This document shows, one piece after another, positions 54,058-62,934 of a stretch of 64,000 bases of DNA; position 1 is the first letter of the stretch; each line of letters opens with the position of its first letter. This stretch comes from Chlamydiia bacterium (GTDB taxonomy: Bacteria > Chlamydiota > Chlamydiia > Chlamydiales > GCA-2402025): positions 731,298 through 795,297 of the forward strand of contig JAUICV010000001.1 in NCBI GenBank assembly GCA_030427725.1, read 5' to 3'. The notes below the pieces were generated by a model. It was not told where the DNA came from. It saw only the letters and a list, made by a program, of their open reading frames with translations, and did no database searches. Made by a program: the position numbers and the translations under genes.

Positions 54058-54174
54058 GATGAAAACCTCTCTAATTTTTTTTCTTACTTTTTCACATCTT
54101 AAAAATTTAAGTGATTTGTTGCTAGAAGTATCTCTAAAAAAAATCTATTTTACGAAAAGCTTTAATAATTTGAC

Positions 54175-54813
54175 TTAAAGTAAAATGACTTTACCCTTTT
54201 GAAAGTCGTAATAAGCAGCTTTGACATCTACTGTTCCAGCTTTAAACATCTTATTTACAGGAGAACTTTCTCTAACAAACTGCGCCATAGCTTCTGCATT
54301 AAATTCAGTAGATGTTCTAAGAATATTTTTACTTCCAGAATCTCGTGCTTTTATAACAGATGATCTAATCACTTGAGCTATAAACGGAATACCCTCTGGC
54401 ATTGAGTTTACAACAGCATTTATAGCGCCACAGTCCTGATGCCCCATCACAAGAACTATAGAGGAGCCCAAATGCTCCACTGCATAGGTCACACTTTCAA
54501 GTTCATAAGGACCTATAACATTTCCAGCAACTCTTATAACAAACAGATCTCCAATCCCTTGATCGAAGAGAATTTCTGGTGCAACCCTAGAATCTGCACA
54601 TGTAATAATCACTGCAAAGGGATGTTGATCATTTTTTAATGATTTCCTTGTCGCCTCGTCTTGATGCTTGTTTGTAAGTTTTCCCTGAGCAAAACGAGAG
54701 TTCCCGTCCATTAAAGTACGAAGAGCTCTTTCTGGCGTCATCTGCTGGCTTGCTGAATAAAGAGAGAGCTGACTAAAAAAGACAGTTATAAGAAGTAGAG
54801 CTAGTTTTTTCAT
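54175..54813 (-). CDS. Beta-class carbonic anhydrase, exported
   Basis: The enzyme interconverts CO2 and bicarbonate with zinc. The zinc ligands are Cys72 and Asp74 in CADSR and His125 and Cys128 in GHQDCG. The first 22 residues (KKLALLLITVFFSQLSLYSA) are a Sec signal peptide, so the enzyme acts in the periplasm rather than the cytoplasm, which is less common for this class. Length is 212. GAGGT lies before the ATG. It may serve pH control or CO2 supply in the host vacuole; that is inference. Confidence 0.92.
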   Translation of the reverse strand: MKKLALLLITVFFSQLSLYSASQQMTPERALRTLMDGNSRFAQGKLTNKHQDEATRKSLKNDQHPFAVIITCADSRVAPEILFDQGIGDLFVIRVAGNVIGPYELESVTYAVEHLGSSIVLVMGHQDCGAINAVVNSMPEGIPFIAQVIRSSVIKARDSGSKNILRTSTEFNAEAMAQFVRESSPVNKMFKAGTVDVKAAYYDFQKGKVILL

Positions 54814-54884
54814 ATTGACCTCTATTGATCTAACCTAAATTCTTTAGGTATCAGCGATCAAATTAGAGGTCAACTACTAAAAAG

Positions 54885-56168
54885 TTAGATAACTAACGTC
54901 ACAGGATTTTCTAAGTATTTTTGAACAGTCTTAAGAAAGGCTGCTGCATCAGATCCATCAATCACCCTATGATCTGATGAAAGCGATAGAGTCAGCGTAT
55001 GTCCAACCTTAATTTGACCATCAACGACAACAGGCTTTTCGATAATACCACCAACTGCCAAGATAGCTGCTTGAGGAGGATTGATCACAGCTTGAAAATC
55101 ATCTATACCAAACATCCCTAAGTTAGAGATTGTAAACGACCCGCCTTGATACTCATGAGGTTGAAGCTTACCTTCTTTAGCCTTCATTGCAAGAGACTTT
55201 ACTTCTTGAGACAGCTCACCAATATTTTTAAAATCAGCCAAGCGTACAATGGGTGTAATAAGCCCTTCTTCAATACTCACAGCAATACTGATATCAATCG
55301 TTTTGAAACGAATGATTTTTTGATCTTTAGAGTTAAATCCGCTATTTACAACAGGATGCTCTCTTAATGCTATAGCGCAAGCTCTTACAATAAAATCATT
55401 GAACGTTAACTTTATTCCAGATTCTTTTAACTGGGTTCTAAGTTTAATAACTTCATCCATAAGAACTGTTTGTTGAACATAGAAATGAGGGATGAAGCTT
55501 TTTGACCCCTGAAGCCTTTCTCCGATTACTTTTCTCATTGGGGATAAAGCCTGTTCTTCGTATGTCCCAGGCGCAACTTCAGGAAGCTCTTCTCTGCCAA
55601 AGCTAACAGGAAGATCTTTTTGTGCTAGTTCTAAATCTTTTTTAACAACTCTGTTGTTTGGTCCAGAACCTTTAACAGAGGCAAGATTAATGCCCATCTT
55701 TTTTGCTAGCTTTTTAGCTAGAGGAGATGCCTTAACCTTTCCTGCACCCTTTGTAGGCCACTCAAACTCGTAATCTTTTAAAGGAGGCGACGGAACAAAG
55801 GCTGGTTGAGCTATCCCCGCTTGCACAGGTTGTGTAGTCTCAACTTTCTCTGTAGCCGCATCTTCTTTAGGTTCTTCTTGAACCTGCTCTTTTGGTTGTT
55901 CAACTTCAAATCCTTCAATAGATTCATCTTTACTAGCTGTCAGAATAGCAACCGTCTGATTCACTTTGGCTTCAGAGCCTTCAGCAATTAAAATCTTTGC
56001 TAAAAAACCATCGTCTAGAGAACTATGCTCTACTGTAGCTTTATCAGTTGCCACTTCAAATAAAACGTCTCCTTCAGAAACCATCTCCCCTTCTTTTTTG
56101 ATCCACTTAACAATCGTTCCCGATTCCATCGTAGGGGAAAGTTTTGGCATGGTAATTGTAGTCGGCAT
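54885..56168 (-). CDS. pdhC: Pyruvate dehydrogenase E2, dihydrolipoamide acetyltransferase
   Basis: E2 transfers the acetyl group to coenzyme A. Domains in order: one lipoyl domain with Lys43 in TDKAT; a Pro/Glu-rich linker; a peripheral-subunit-binding domain (KASPLAKKLAKKMGINLASV, residues about 150-185); and the catalytic core ending in DHRVIDGSDAAAFL. Length is 427. It follows pdhB by 18 bases. No E3 gene is present in the window, so lipoamide dehydrogenase must be elsewhere. Confidence 0.95.
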   Translation of the reverse strand: MPTTITMPKLSPTMESGTIVKWIKKEGEMVSEGDVLFEVATDKATVEHSSLDDGFLAKILIAEGSEAKVNQTVAILTASKDESIEGFEVEQPKEQVQEEPKEDAATEKVETTQPVQAGIAQPAFVPSPPLKDYEFEWPTKGAGKVKASPLAKKLAKKMGINLASVKGSGPNNRVVKKDLELAQKDLPVSFGREELPEVAPGTYEEQALSPMRKVIGERLQGSKSFIPHFYVQQTVLMDEVIKLRTQLKESGIKLTFNDFIVRACAIALREHPVVNSGFNSKDQKIIRFKTIDISIAVSIEEGLITPIVRLADFKNIGELSQEVKSLAMKAKEGKLQPHEYQGGSFTISNLGMFGIDDFQAVINPPQAAILAVGGIIEKPVVVDGQIKVGHTLTLSLSSDHRVIDGSDAAAFLKTVQKYLENPVTLVI

Positions 56169-56186
56169 AGTTTGTAAACTCCAGTA

Positions 56187-57167
56187 CTAGGTTAATGCTT
56201 CTCTTAGAGCATTAAGAATTCTTTTTGTGTTTGGAAGTGTCTCTGCTTCTAAAACTTTAGAATAAGGAAGCGGGGTCTCCTTTTGACAAACCCTCACAAC
56301 AGGCGCATCTAAATCATCAAAACAATGAGACTGAATTTGAAAACCAATCTCTGCGCTGATCCCTGCAAAAAGATGACCCTCTTCTACAAGAACGCAACGG
56401 TTGGTTTTTCTCACTGAGCTAGCTATTGTAGCGATGTCTAATGGCTTTATTGTTCTGATATCAATCACTTCTACAGAAATGTTTTCCTTTTGCATTTCTT
56501 TAGCTGCCTCTAAACAAAATCCAAGCATCCGTGAGTAAGAGACTAGCGTAATGTCTGCACCTTCTTTAACAACCTTTGCTTGACCAATAGGAACTGTATA
56601 GTCCCCTTTAGGGATCTGCATTTTCATTCCATAATCAAGTTCATTTTCTAAAAAAATTACAGGGTCATTTGATCGAATAGCACTTTTTAAAAGTCCCTTT
56701 GCATCGTATGGATTAGAAGGGGCTATGACTATAAAACCTGGTAAATTCCCATATAATGCTTCTACGCAATGTGAATGTTGACAAGATACTTGAGCTGCAG
56801 CTCCGTTTGGACCTCTAAAAACAATAGGTATATGAAACCGTCCACCAGACATATAGTGCATTTTACAAGCATTTGAGATTAACTGATCTGCTGCTACAAA
56901 AGAAAAATTAAAGCTCATAAATTCAACAATAGGTCTTAAACCTGTTGCTGCAGCACCTATTGCTAAACCTGCAAATCCATTTTCCGAAATAGGCGTATCT
57001 AAAATCCTTTCAGGTCCCCATTTGTCCAACATACCCTTGGTAACTTTATAAGCACCGTTATACTCAGCCACCTCTTCTCCCATAACAAGGACATTTTCAT
57101 CTCTTGTCATTTCTTCATCAATGGCCATTTTAAGGGCTTCACGCATTTCAACTTCTATCATTTCCAT
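56187..57167 (-). CDS. pdhB: Pyruvate dehydrogenase E1 component, beta subunit
   Basis: With PdhA it decarboxylates pyruvate using thiamine diphosphate. The MGEEVAEYNGAYKVTKG opening, RILDTPISENGFAGLAIGAA and the C-terminal CVLVEEGHLFAGISAEIG block are typical. The frame extends to 57188, inside pdhA, but the ATG at 57167 follows a GAGGGG at 10 bases and gives the normal beginning; the ATG at 57161 is also possible. The pdhA and pdhB ends overlap or touch, so they are translated together. Confidence 0.95.
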   Translation of the reverse strand: MEMIEVEMREALKMAIDEEMTRDENVLVMGEEVAEYNGAYKVTKGMLDKWGPERILDTPISENGFAGLAIGAAATGLRPIVEFMSFNFSFVAADQLISNACKMHYMSGGRFHIPIVFRGPNGAAAQVSCQHSHCVEALYGNLPGFIVIAPSNPYDAKGLLKSAIRSNDPVIFLENELDYGMKMQIPKGDYTVPIGQAKVVKEGADITLVSYSRMLGFCLEAAKEMQKENISVEVIDIRTIKPLDIATIASSVRKTNRCVLVEEGHLFAGISAEIGFQIQSHCFDDLDAPVVRVCQKETPLPYSKVLEAETLPNTKRILNALREALT

Positions 57168-57168
57168 A

Positions 57169-58200
57169 TCAGTTTTGCCCCTCATCAAAATAAACGCCGT
57201 CTTCTAGAGTTGCTAAATCTGGCCAAGGACTTTCATCAGCATGCTTCATAGCTGCTATAACCTTTTCCTTTTCTTCATCGCTGATAGCTTTACACTCATC
57301 TTCACTTATGATTTTGTTTTCAACCAGTATACGTACAAACTTAGCTATTGGATCTCTTTCCATTGCTTCTTTTAACACATCTTTGGATCTATAAAGACCT
57401 GGATCTGATACCGAATGACCTTTGAATCTTTCAGTTAACGCCTCAATTAAAATAGGCCTTGAACTTTCGATGACTTCTTTAGAAGCTTTCTCAAAGCATC
57501 CATAACAATCAAAATAGTCCATTCCGTTTACACTATATGAGTTTATCCCATAGGCTTTAGCAAAGGACTCAGCAATAGGTTGATGACAAACAGCTCTAGA
57601 AACTGCTGTCCCCATTCCCCATTGGTTATTTTCAATCACAATAATACAAGGAAGGTTCCAAAGTGACGCTAAATTTAACGATTCATGCACTGCCCCTTGG
57701 ACAACTGCTCCATCACCTAGAAAACAAAGGGAAAGATTTTTTTCTTTTTTATACTTTAAAGAAAAGGCAGCTCCAACAGCGATAGGGACATGGCCTCCAA
57801 CTATACCAAATCCTCCTAGAAGCTTATCTGAGTAAAGGTGCATTGATCCGCCGCGCCCTTTAGCATTACCATTTGCTTTTCCATAAAGTTCAGACATCGC
57901 GTCTTTGACATCTACTCCTGTCAAAAGAGCTAGAGCGTGACATCTATAGGTTGTTGCATACCATGGCTTTAACCCTAAAAGATCAACACAAGAGGTTTGT
58001 ATAGCTTCTTGTCCTATATAGGAATGAAAAAAGCCCCCAATCTTACCTTGTTGGTAAGCTGATTCAGCCCTCGTCTCAAAATGACGAATTCGATACATCT
58101 TTCGAAGAGTCTCTCTGAGCTTTTCTCCACCAAGAGACTTTATCAAAGCATCATGATCTGATGTAAAGAGATTGTATGATATAGTTTGACCCTTGCTCAT
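57169..58200 (-). CDS. pdhA: Pyruvate dehydrogenase E1 component, alpha subunit
   Basis: The alpha subunit binds thiamine diphosphate through the motif GDGAVVQGAVHESLNLASLW ending in ENNQ. Other family blocks are RGGSMHLYSDKLLGGFGIVG and the phosphorylation-loop-like FKGHSVSDPGLYR. Length is 343. It heads pdhA-pdhB-pdhC, the order found in C. trachomatis, where the set lies close to lpxD on the same strand; here it is on the opposite strand and separated by accessory genes. Confidence 0.95.
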   Translation of the reverse strand: MSKGQTISYNLFTSDHDALIKSLGGEKLRETLRKMYRIRHFETRAESAYQQGKIGGFFHSYIGQEAIQTSCVDLLGLKPWYATTYRCHALALLTGVDVKDAMSELYGKANGNAKGRGGSMHLYSDKLLGGFGIVGGHVPIAVGAAFSLKYKKEKNLSLCFLGDGAVVQGAVHESLNLASLWNLPCIIVIENNQWGMGTAVSRAVCHQPIAESFAKAYGINSYSVNGMDYFDCYGCFEKASKEVIESSRPILIEALTERFKGHSVSDPGLYRSKDVLKEAMERDPIAKFVRILVENKIISEDECKAISDEEKEKVIAAMKHADESPWPDLATLEDGVYFDEGQN

Positions 58201-58342
58201 GCCTGCATCTGTTTTATAATTCCGAACAATAACCTTAAAGAAATAGCCCTATAAATTCAATCTCAATAACGGGTTTAAAGTTTTAGTTAAAGTATTTTTT
58301 ATAAATAAATTAGCGCATTAAAACTTTGACTCAAACTGATCC

Positions 58343-58510
58343 TTAAAAGGGAGCGTTGGGTTCGGACAAAAGAGGCAAATTATTAGGATTATTAGTTGTT
58401 GGCACGGTTCTATAAGCACACTCGTCATTTTGAGCCTGAAAACAACCTGTCAAAAGGAAGCTTAAAGAAAAAAAGATTGTAAAAAGTAAATATTTTTGAA
58501 AGTTTGTCAT
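58343..58510 (-). CDS. 55-residue lipoprotein
   Basis: A short gene read on the minus strand from the ATG at 58508-58510. It encodes a lipoprotein signal (TNFQKYLLFTIFFSLSFLLTGC) with the modified Cys at residue 23. The mature part is only 33 residues and is Asn/Pro/Leu-rich with one more Cys (NDECAYRTVPTTNNPN). AAGGA lies 7 bases before the ATG. The lipobox LLTGC and the positive first residues make it credible despite its size. Function is unknown. Confidence 0.7.
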   Translation of the reverse strand: MTNFQKYLLFTIFFSLSFLLTGCFQAQNDECAYRTVPTTNNPNNLPLLSEPNAPF

Positions 58511-58562
58511 GGTTTTTCCTTTTTAACAATGTGCCTTATTTTTATCATGCGAGGAAATATTT

Positions 58563-59276
58563 ATGAATCGAAAAGGGAAGAAAATGGCAAAACGAGCTAT
58601 ATATTACGATACTGAGACCACTGGGGTAAAATCTGATTCAGATAAAATCATAGAACTAGCTGCTTATGACGCAGTAAAAGATACATCTTTTGTATCTCTT
58701 ATAAACCCTGAAATGCCAATTCCTCCTGAAGCTACAAAAGTTCATAATATCACTGATGACATGGTCAATGACGCCCCAACTTTCAAAGAAGTGGGACAAA
58801 AGTTTAGCGAGTTTTGTGAAGGCGATGTCGTTTTGATCGCTCATAACAATGACGCTTTTGACAAACCATTTTTAGAAACAGAATATGCAAGAGCAGGTCT
58901 TCAAATCCCTTCATGGTCCTATATTGATTCGTTAAAATGGGCTCGAAGATATCGTCCAGACCTGCCAAGACATTCACTTCAACATCTAAGAGAAGTCTTT
59001 GGCTTTGCTGCCAATAATGCCCATAGGGCTCTAGATGATGTTATTATTCTGAAGCAAGTCTTTGAAATGATGATCGATGATTTAAGTATGGAATCAATCA
59101 TTACCCTTTTAAACCAGCCTTCAGTTGTTAGGCATATGCCATTTGGTAAGCACAAAGGACAACTACTACAAGATGTTCCAAAAAGCTACATAAGATGGCT
59201 AAACGAAAATGGAGCTTTAGATAAAGCGGAAAATGAAGAGCTGAAACAGAGTTTTGAAAAACTTGGAGTCCTTTAA
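58563..59276 (+). CDS. DnaQ-family 3'-5' exonuclease with DUF3820 tail
   Basis: A DEDDh exonuclease related to the epsilon subunit of DNA polymerase III. Exo motifs are YYDTETTGV, IAHNNDAFDKPFLE and NAHRALDDV. The C-terminal 70 residues (MPFGKHKGQLLQDVPKSYIRWL) are the DUF3820 domain. Chlamydiae carry more than one DnaQ-like gene, so this may be a repair nuclease or the proofreading subunit. The start at 58563 has GAGGA upstream; the ATG at 58584 is an alternative. Confidence 0.88.
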   Translation: MNRKGKKMAKRAIYYDTETTGVKSDSDKIIELAAYDAVKDTSFVSLINPEMPIPPEATKVHNITDDMVNDAPTFKEVGQKFSEFCEGDVVLIAHNNDAFDKPFLETEYARAGLQIPSWSYIDSLKWARRYRPDLPRHSLQHLREVFGFAANNAHRALDDVIILKQVFEMMIDDLSMESIITLLNQPSVVRHMPFGKHKGQLLQDVPKSYIRWLNENGALDKAENEELKQSFEKLGVL

Positions 59277-59284
59277 TTAAACTT

Positions 59285-60109
59285 ATGAAGATTTTAATCA
59301 TTGGCTCAGGATATTTAGGGCAAAAACTTGCTTTAAAACTAAAAAGTTTCGCTAACGTTTCTGTAACAACTAAAACTGAAGAAAAAATCCCTTCCCTGGG
59401 GAAGGTTTCAGATCATGCATTTTTTCTTGATACATCTGATCAGAAAAATCTAGCAAAAGCTATACAAGACTACGATATCTTAATTGTTTGTACAGCTCCC
59501 AAGTGTTTAAATGATTATGAGAAGACTTATCTACAAACAGCAAAAAACATTTTTAGTGCATTAAAATTTAACAAAGGCTCTGTTAAAAGGGTCATTTATA
59601 CTTCATCAAGCAGCGTCTATGGTGATCAAGCTGGAGCGATCACAAGCGAAAGCTCACCTCTAAGGGCAAAAAGTACTTTTGGAAAAATCCTTGTGAAGAC
59701 AGAGGAAATTTATCAAAAACTGTCCAAAATAGGCATTGACGTAACTATTTTTCGATTATCAGAAATTTATGGGCCTGGAAGAGAAATTTCAACAAAAATT
59801 AAAAAATATAGTGAAATGAGTGCCCCTGGAGATGGGTCAAGTCCTACTAACATGATTCACGTTGAAGACATATGCCATGCCATCGAATTTGTTATAAACC
59901 ATAGACTAAATGGAATATTCAATCTTTGCGACTCAGAACATCCTTTAAGAAAAGATATGTACGATCTTGTTTCAAGTAAGCTCGGCCTTTCAACTGTATT
60001 ATTTGATGAAACCAAGACATCTGTCCACTCAGGAAAAAAATGTCTTTCTAGTAAAAAACTAATAGATTTTGGGTTTAAGCTTAAACACAACAAAAGAATT
60101 TACTCTTAG
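59285..60109 (+). CDS. NAD(P)-dependent sugar epimerase-like protein (extended SDR)
   Basis: The N-terminal nucleotide-binding motif GSGYLGQKLA, the TSSSSVYGD segment with the catalytic Ser, and RLSEIYGPGR fit the YeeZ-like branch of extended short-chain dehydrogenases. The usual YxxxK pair appears only in degenerate form around KSTFGKILVKTE. Length is 274. It starts 8 bases after the DnaQ gene and overlaps the convergent msbA by 4 bases. Its substrate is unknown. Confidence 0.8.
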   Translation: MKILIIGSGYLGQKLALKLKSFANVSVTTKTEEKIPSLGKVSDHAFFLDTSDQKNLAKAIQDYDILIVCTAPKCLNDYEKTYLQTAKNIFSALKFNKGSVKRVIYTSSSSVYGDQAGAITSESSPLRAKSTFGKILVKTEEIYQKLSKIGIDVTIFRLSEIYGPGREISTKIKKYSEMSAPGDGSSPTNMIHVEDICHAIEFVINHRLNGIFNLCDSEHPLRKDMYDLVSSKLGLSTVLFDETKTSVHSGKKCLSSKKLIDFGFKLKHNKRIYS

Positions 60110-62025
60110 GTCCTCAGAGTTTCCTCAAGAGGATTTTTCTTTTTCTCACTTGTCATAAAATGCATCTGCCACATTAACTTAAACTGTGGGCAAGATTCAA
60201 GAAGCTCATCTTTCGTCCCTTCAGCTATTTTCTTACCTTTCTCTAGAAAAACTATCTTATCAGCATGCTCTATTGTAGATAATCTATGGGCAATAATTAT
60301 CTGCGTGATCGAGCCATGAAGCTTTGCTATAGCTTCCTTTATTCTAGATTCTGAAATCGAGTCTAAAGAGGATGTCGCCTCATCTAGAATGAGTATTGGA
60401 GCTTCTTTAACAAGCGCTCTAGCTATTGCAACTCTTTGTTGCTGTCCTCCTGATAGATTTTTACCCATTTCAGACAGCTGCGTTTGATATTTATCTGGGA
60501 GACATTCGATAAACTCGTCTGCATGAGCCTTTTTTGCAGCTTTTATAATTCTATCTTCTGAAAACGTTTTGCCATAAGAAATATTCGCAGCTACTGTATC
60601 GAAAAATAAGAATGGCCTTTGTGGAACAAAACTAATGAATTCCCTTAGAGATTTCTTCGAAAATGCTTTAATAGACTGGCCATCAATTAAAATATCACCT
60701 TGCTCAACCTCATATAGTCTTGGCAAAAGCTGAACAATTGTTGATTTACCAGCTCCAGTTGCTCCGACTAAAGCTACTGTCTGACCCTTTTTGATAGAAA
60801 AGCTAACATCTTTCAAAATCCATTGATCCTCGTATCTAAACCAAACCTTTTCAAATTCAATTTGGTCTTTAAACTCAAGCAAAGGCTTTTCATCAGCCTT
60901 CGTCTTATAGATAAATGGTTTTAAATCCATTACCTCAAAAAGCCTTTCAGCTGCAACAACCCCTTTTTGAATGATAGCATTCTCTTCAGAAAACTTTTTA
61001 ACAGGCTCATAAAACTCCCTTAAAAGCCCACAAAACATCAGTATCTCGGCTAATGTCATCTTAAGAGCATAAAGGCCAAACACCAAAATACTCACCACAC
61101 ATAGGATTGTTACAGTATGGAGAATAGGTCGAATCATTAGATCATACTTAGCTGTTCTTTTCTCAAGAAAAGCCATGTGATCGTTTTGCTCTTGATATTT
61201 TTTAAAAGAAAACTTTTCCATAGAAAAGATTTTTACTGTTTGAATCCCCGCTAAAAAATCAATCAAAACAGAGGTGAACTTTTCTTGATTCTTAAACAGT
61301 TGCCTTGTGATACTTTTAACTTTTCTTGTGAGAAACCGAACAGGAAACACCAAAAGTGGCATGCCAATAAAAATCACTAACGATAGCTGCCAAGATATCC
61401 AAAAACAAGCCCCTAAGGTCAAAACAATTCGAATTGGTGTATGAAAGTAATTTGTCAGAAATGAGTTGAACGAAACCGATATTTGTGCGGCATCTGTCAC
61501 CACTCTTGACGAAAGTGTTCCTATATTATACTTCTGATAAAAACTCATGGGTAATTTTTGAATATGCTCAAAGTATTTTTGCCGTAGATCTCTAGAAATA
61601 TTTATCGAAAGAACCTGAGTAAAATACCTACTGAAAAATAGTGCTGCAGCTTTAAATAGAGTTATAATAACAAGAATATATACAATATATGAAATTTTTA
61701 TCTTTTTGATATCAAATCGTGCTTGAAGTTTACCTATAGCCATATTCAGCGGATTTACCTTTTTAGCAGGCTTTTCCAGGGCTTCAGAGGCCTTCTCTGA
61801 ATCTTTATGTAGTTGTCTTTTGTTCCTAAAATGGGAATCTTGACGATTCAGGTCTCTTGCTTCGGTTTTTTTCTGAAAAAACTGAGATGAAGTATCTGTC
61901 ACAAATCCCAGGGCAAACATTTCTAAGGAGCTTGCTATCGTCAAACAACAAAGAGAAACCAAGGTGATTAAAATTAGATGGAAGTGTTTTCTATTTTGAA
62001 AAGCGGCCTTTAACAATAAGCGCAT
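60106..62025 (-). CDS. msbA: Lipid A export ABC transporter (MsbA-like)
   Basis: A full-length half-transporter of 639 residues: six membrane segments followed by an ABC ATPase. Walker A GATGAGKST, signature LSGGQQQRVAIARAL, Walker B ILILDEATSSLD and the H-loop IIAHRLSTIEHAD are intact. Between the first two membrane segments is an unusually long charged loop of about 80 residues (KKTEARDLNRQDSHFRNKRQ ...). Flipping lipid A across the inner membrane is inferred from similarity and from the chlamydial order in which msbA lies near accA. Confidence 0.88.
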   Translation of the reverse strand: MRLLLKAAFQNRKHFHLILITLVSLCCLTIASSLEMFALGFVTDTSSQFFQKKTEARDLNRQDSHFRNKRQLHKDSEKASEALEKPAKKVNPLNMAIGKLQARFDIKKIKISYIVYILVIITLFKAAALFFSRYFTQVLSINISRDLRQKYFEHIQKLPMSFYQKYNIGTLSSRVVTDAAQISVSFNSFLTNYFHTPIRIVLTLGACFWISWQLSLVIFIGMPLLVFPVRFLTRKVKSITRQLFKNQEKFTSVLIDFLAGIQTVKIFSMEKFSFKKYQEQNDHMAFLEKRTAKYDLMIRPILHTVTILCVVSILVFGLYALKMTLAEILMFCGLLREFYEPVKKFSEENAIIQKGVVAAERLFEVMDLKPFIYKTKADEKPLLEFKDQIEFEKVWFRYEDQWILKDVSFSIKKGQTVALVGATGAGKSTIVQLLPRLYEVEQGDILIDGQSIKAFSKKSLREFISFVPQRPFLFFDTVAANISYGKTFSEDRIIKAAKKAHADEFIECLPDKYQTQLSEMGKNLSGGQQQRVAIARALVKEAPILILDEATSSLDSISESRIKEAIAKLHGSITQIIIAHRLSTIEHADKIVFLEKGKKIAEGTKDELLESCPQFKLMWQMHFMTSEKKKNPLEETLRT

Positions 62026-62144
62026 GAACTATCTCTAGCATATAAGACTCTCAAACGTACATTATAAACGATTATAATGATACAATCAAAGAAGTATTTA
62101 TCTAAGAAGGAGTACGAGTTAGATAACGTTTATCCTAATAGCAT

Positions 62145-62882
62145 TTATGCTTTGGGTTTACGAGCCTTTTTTTCAATCCATCCCCTTGACACCAGAGCCA
62201 AATAAACTGTTGTATATGATTTATCTAAAGTCTTAGCTAGCTTTGTTATCACTTCTGATTTTTTTGATTTTCGATCTAATTGATACTCCAAAGCGCATTG
62301 ACTCAATTTTTCTAAATTATCCACTGGCCATTGTTTAGATGGGACTGGAAACTTTAAACCCACACGATTAGACCAATATCTTATTTCAGAAGGAGTTGTT
62401 TTATATATCTCTGAAAGCTCAAGAATAGAGCCACATTTTGAAAGCCAAATTCTTTTAAACTGCTGCACTTGAAAAACAGTATTCAAATACAGCCTATCCT
62501 CTGGAAGTGGCTGCGCCGTTGTTTTTCTTTTATGAGATGAAGAATTACAACTTGAATTCCTTGACAGATCCATGTCTTGATGATCCCCAAGCTCTATATA
62601 CGTGTGTTTTGGCTTTTTTCTACTAGGTCCTGAATCATCCAAGGAGGGATTATCAATAGTAAGCAACGGAAGTGTTGCTTGGCCTTCGAGCTGCGGGTCT
62701 TTTGAGCTAGATACAAACTTTGTTACACGTTCATCTAAAGAACTCGACGGATTAGCTTCGTGATGATCAAAGTCTTGAAAAGAAGAGCTGTCAGGAGAAT
62801 CTAAATTCAAAGATCCAACAGTCTCATCATCTAACTCCAACAAACTATTTACAGATGTTTGCATGACACTAACAAACGCCAT
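62145..62882 (-). CDS. Hypothetical protein with Ser/Asp-rich N-terminus
   Basis: I do not recognise this 245-residue protein. Residues 1-130 are Ser-, Asp- and Pro-rich and probably disordered. The last 115 residues are helical and basic (EIYKTTPSEIRYWSNRVGLK ... VITKLAKTLDKSYTTVYLAL) and look like two helix-turn-helix-like units, which could bind DNA. A GAGGG leader lies before the ATG. It sits between msbA and accA, where C. trachomatis has no extra gene as far as I recall. Confidence 0.6.
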   Translation of the reverse strand: MAFVSVMQTSVNSLLELDDETVGSLNLDSPDSSSFQDFDHHEANPSSSLDERVTKFVSSSKDPQLEGQATLPLLTIDNPSLDDSGPSRKKPKHTYIELGDHQDMDLSRNSSCNSSSHKRKTTAQPLPEDRLYLNTVFQVQQFKRIWLSKCGSILELSEIYKTTPSEIRYWSNRVGLKFPVPSKQWPVDNLEKLSQCALEYQLDRKSKKSEVITKLAKTLDKSYTTVYLALVSRGWIEKKARKPKA

Positions 62883-62934
62883 TATTTTACCCTCTTTACC
62901 AAAACAATAAACCGCTAACTAAGCTTTCAAGTAA

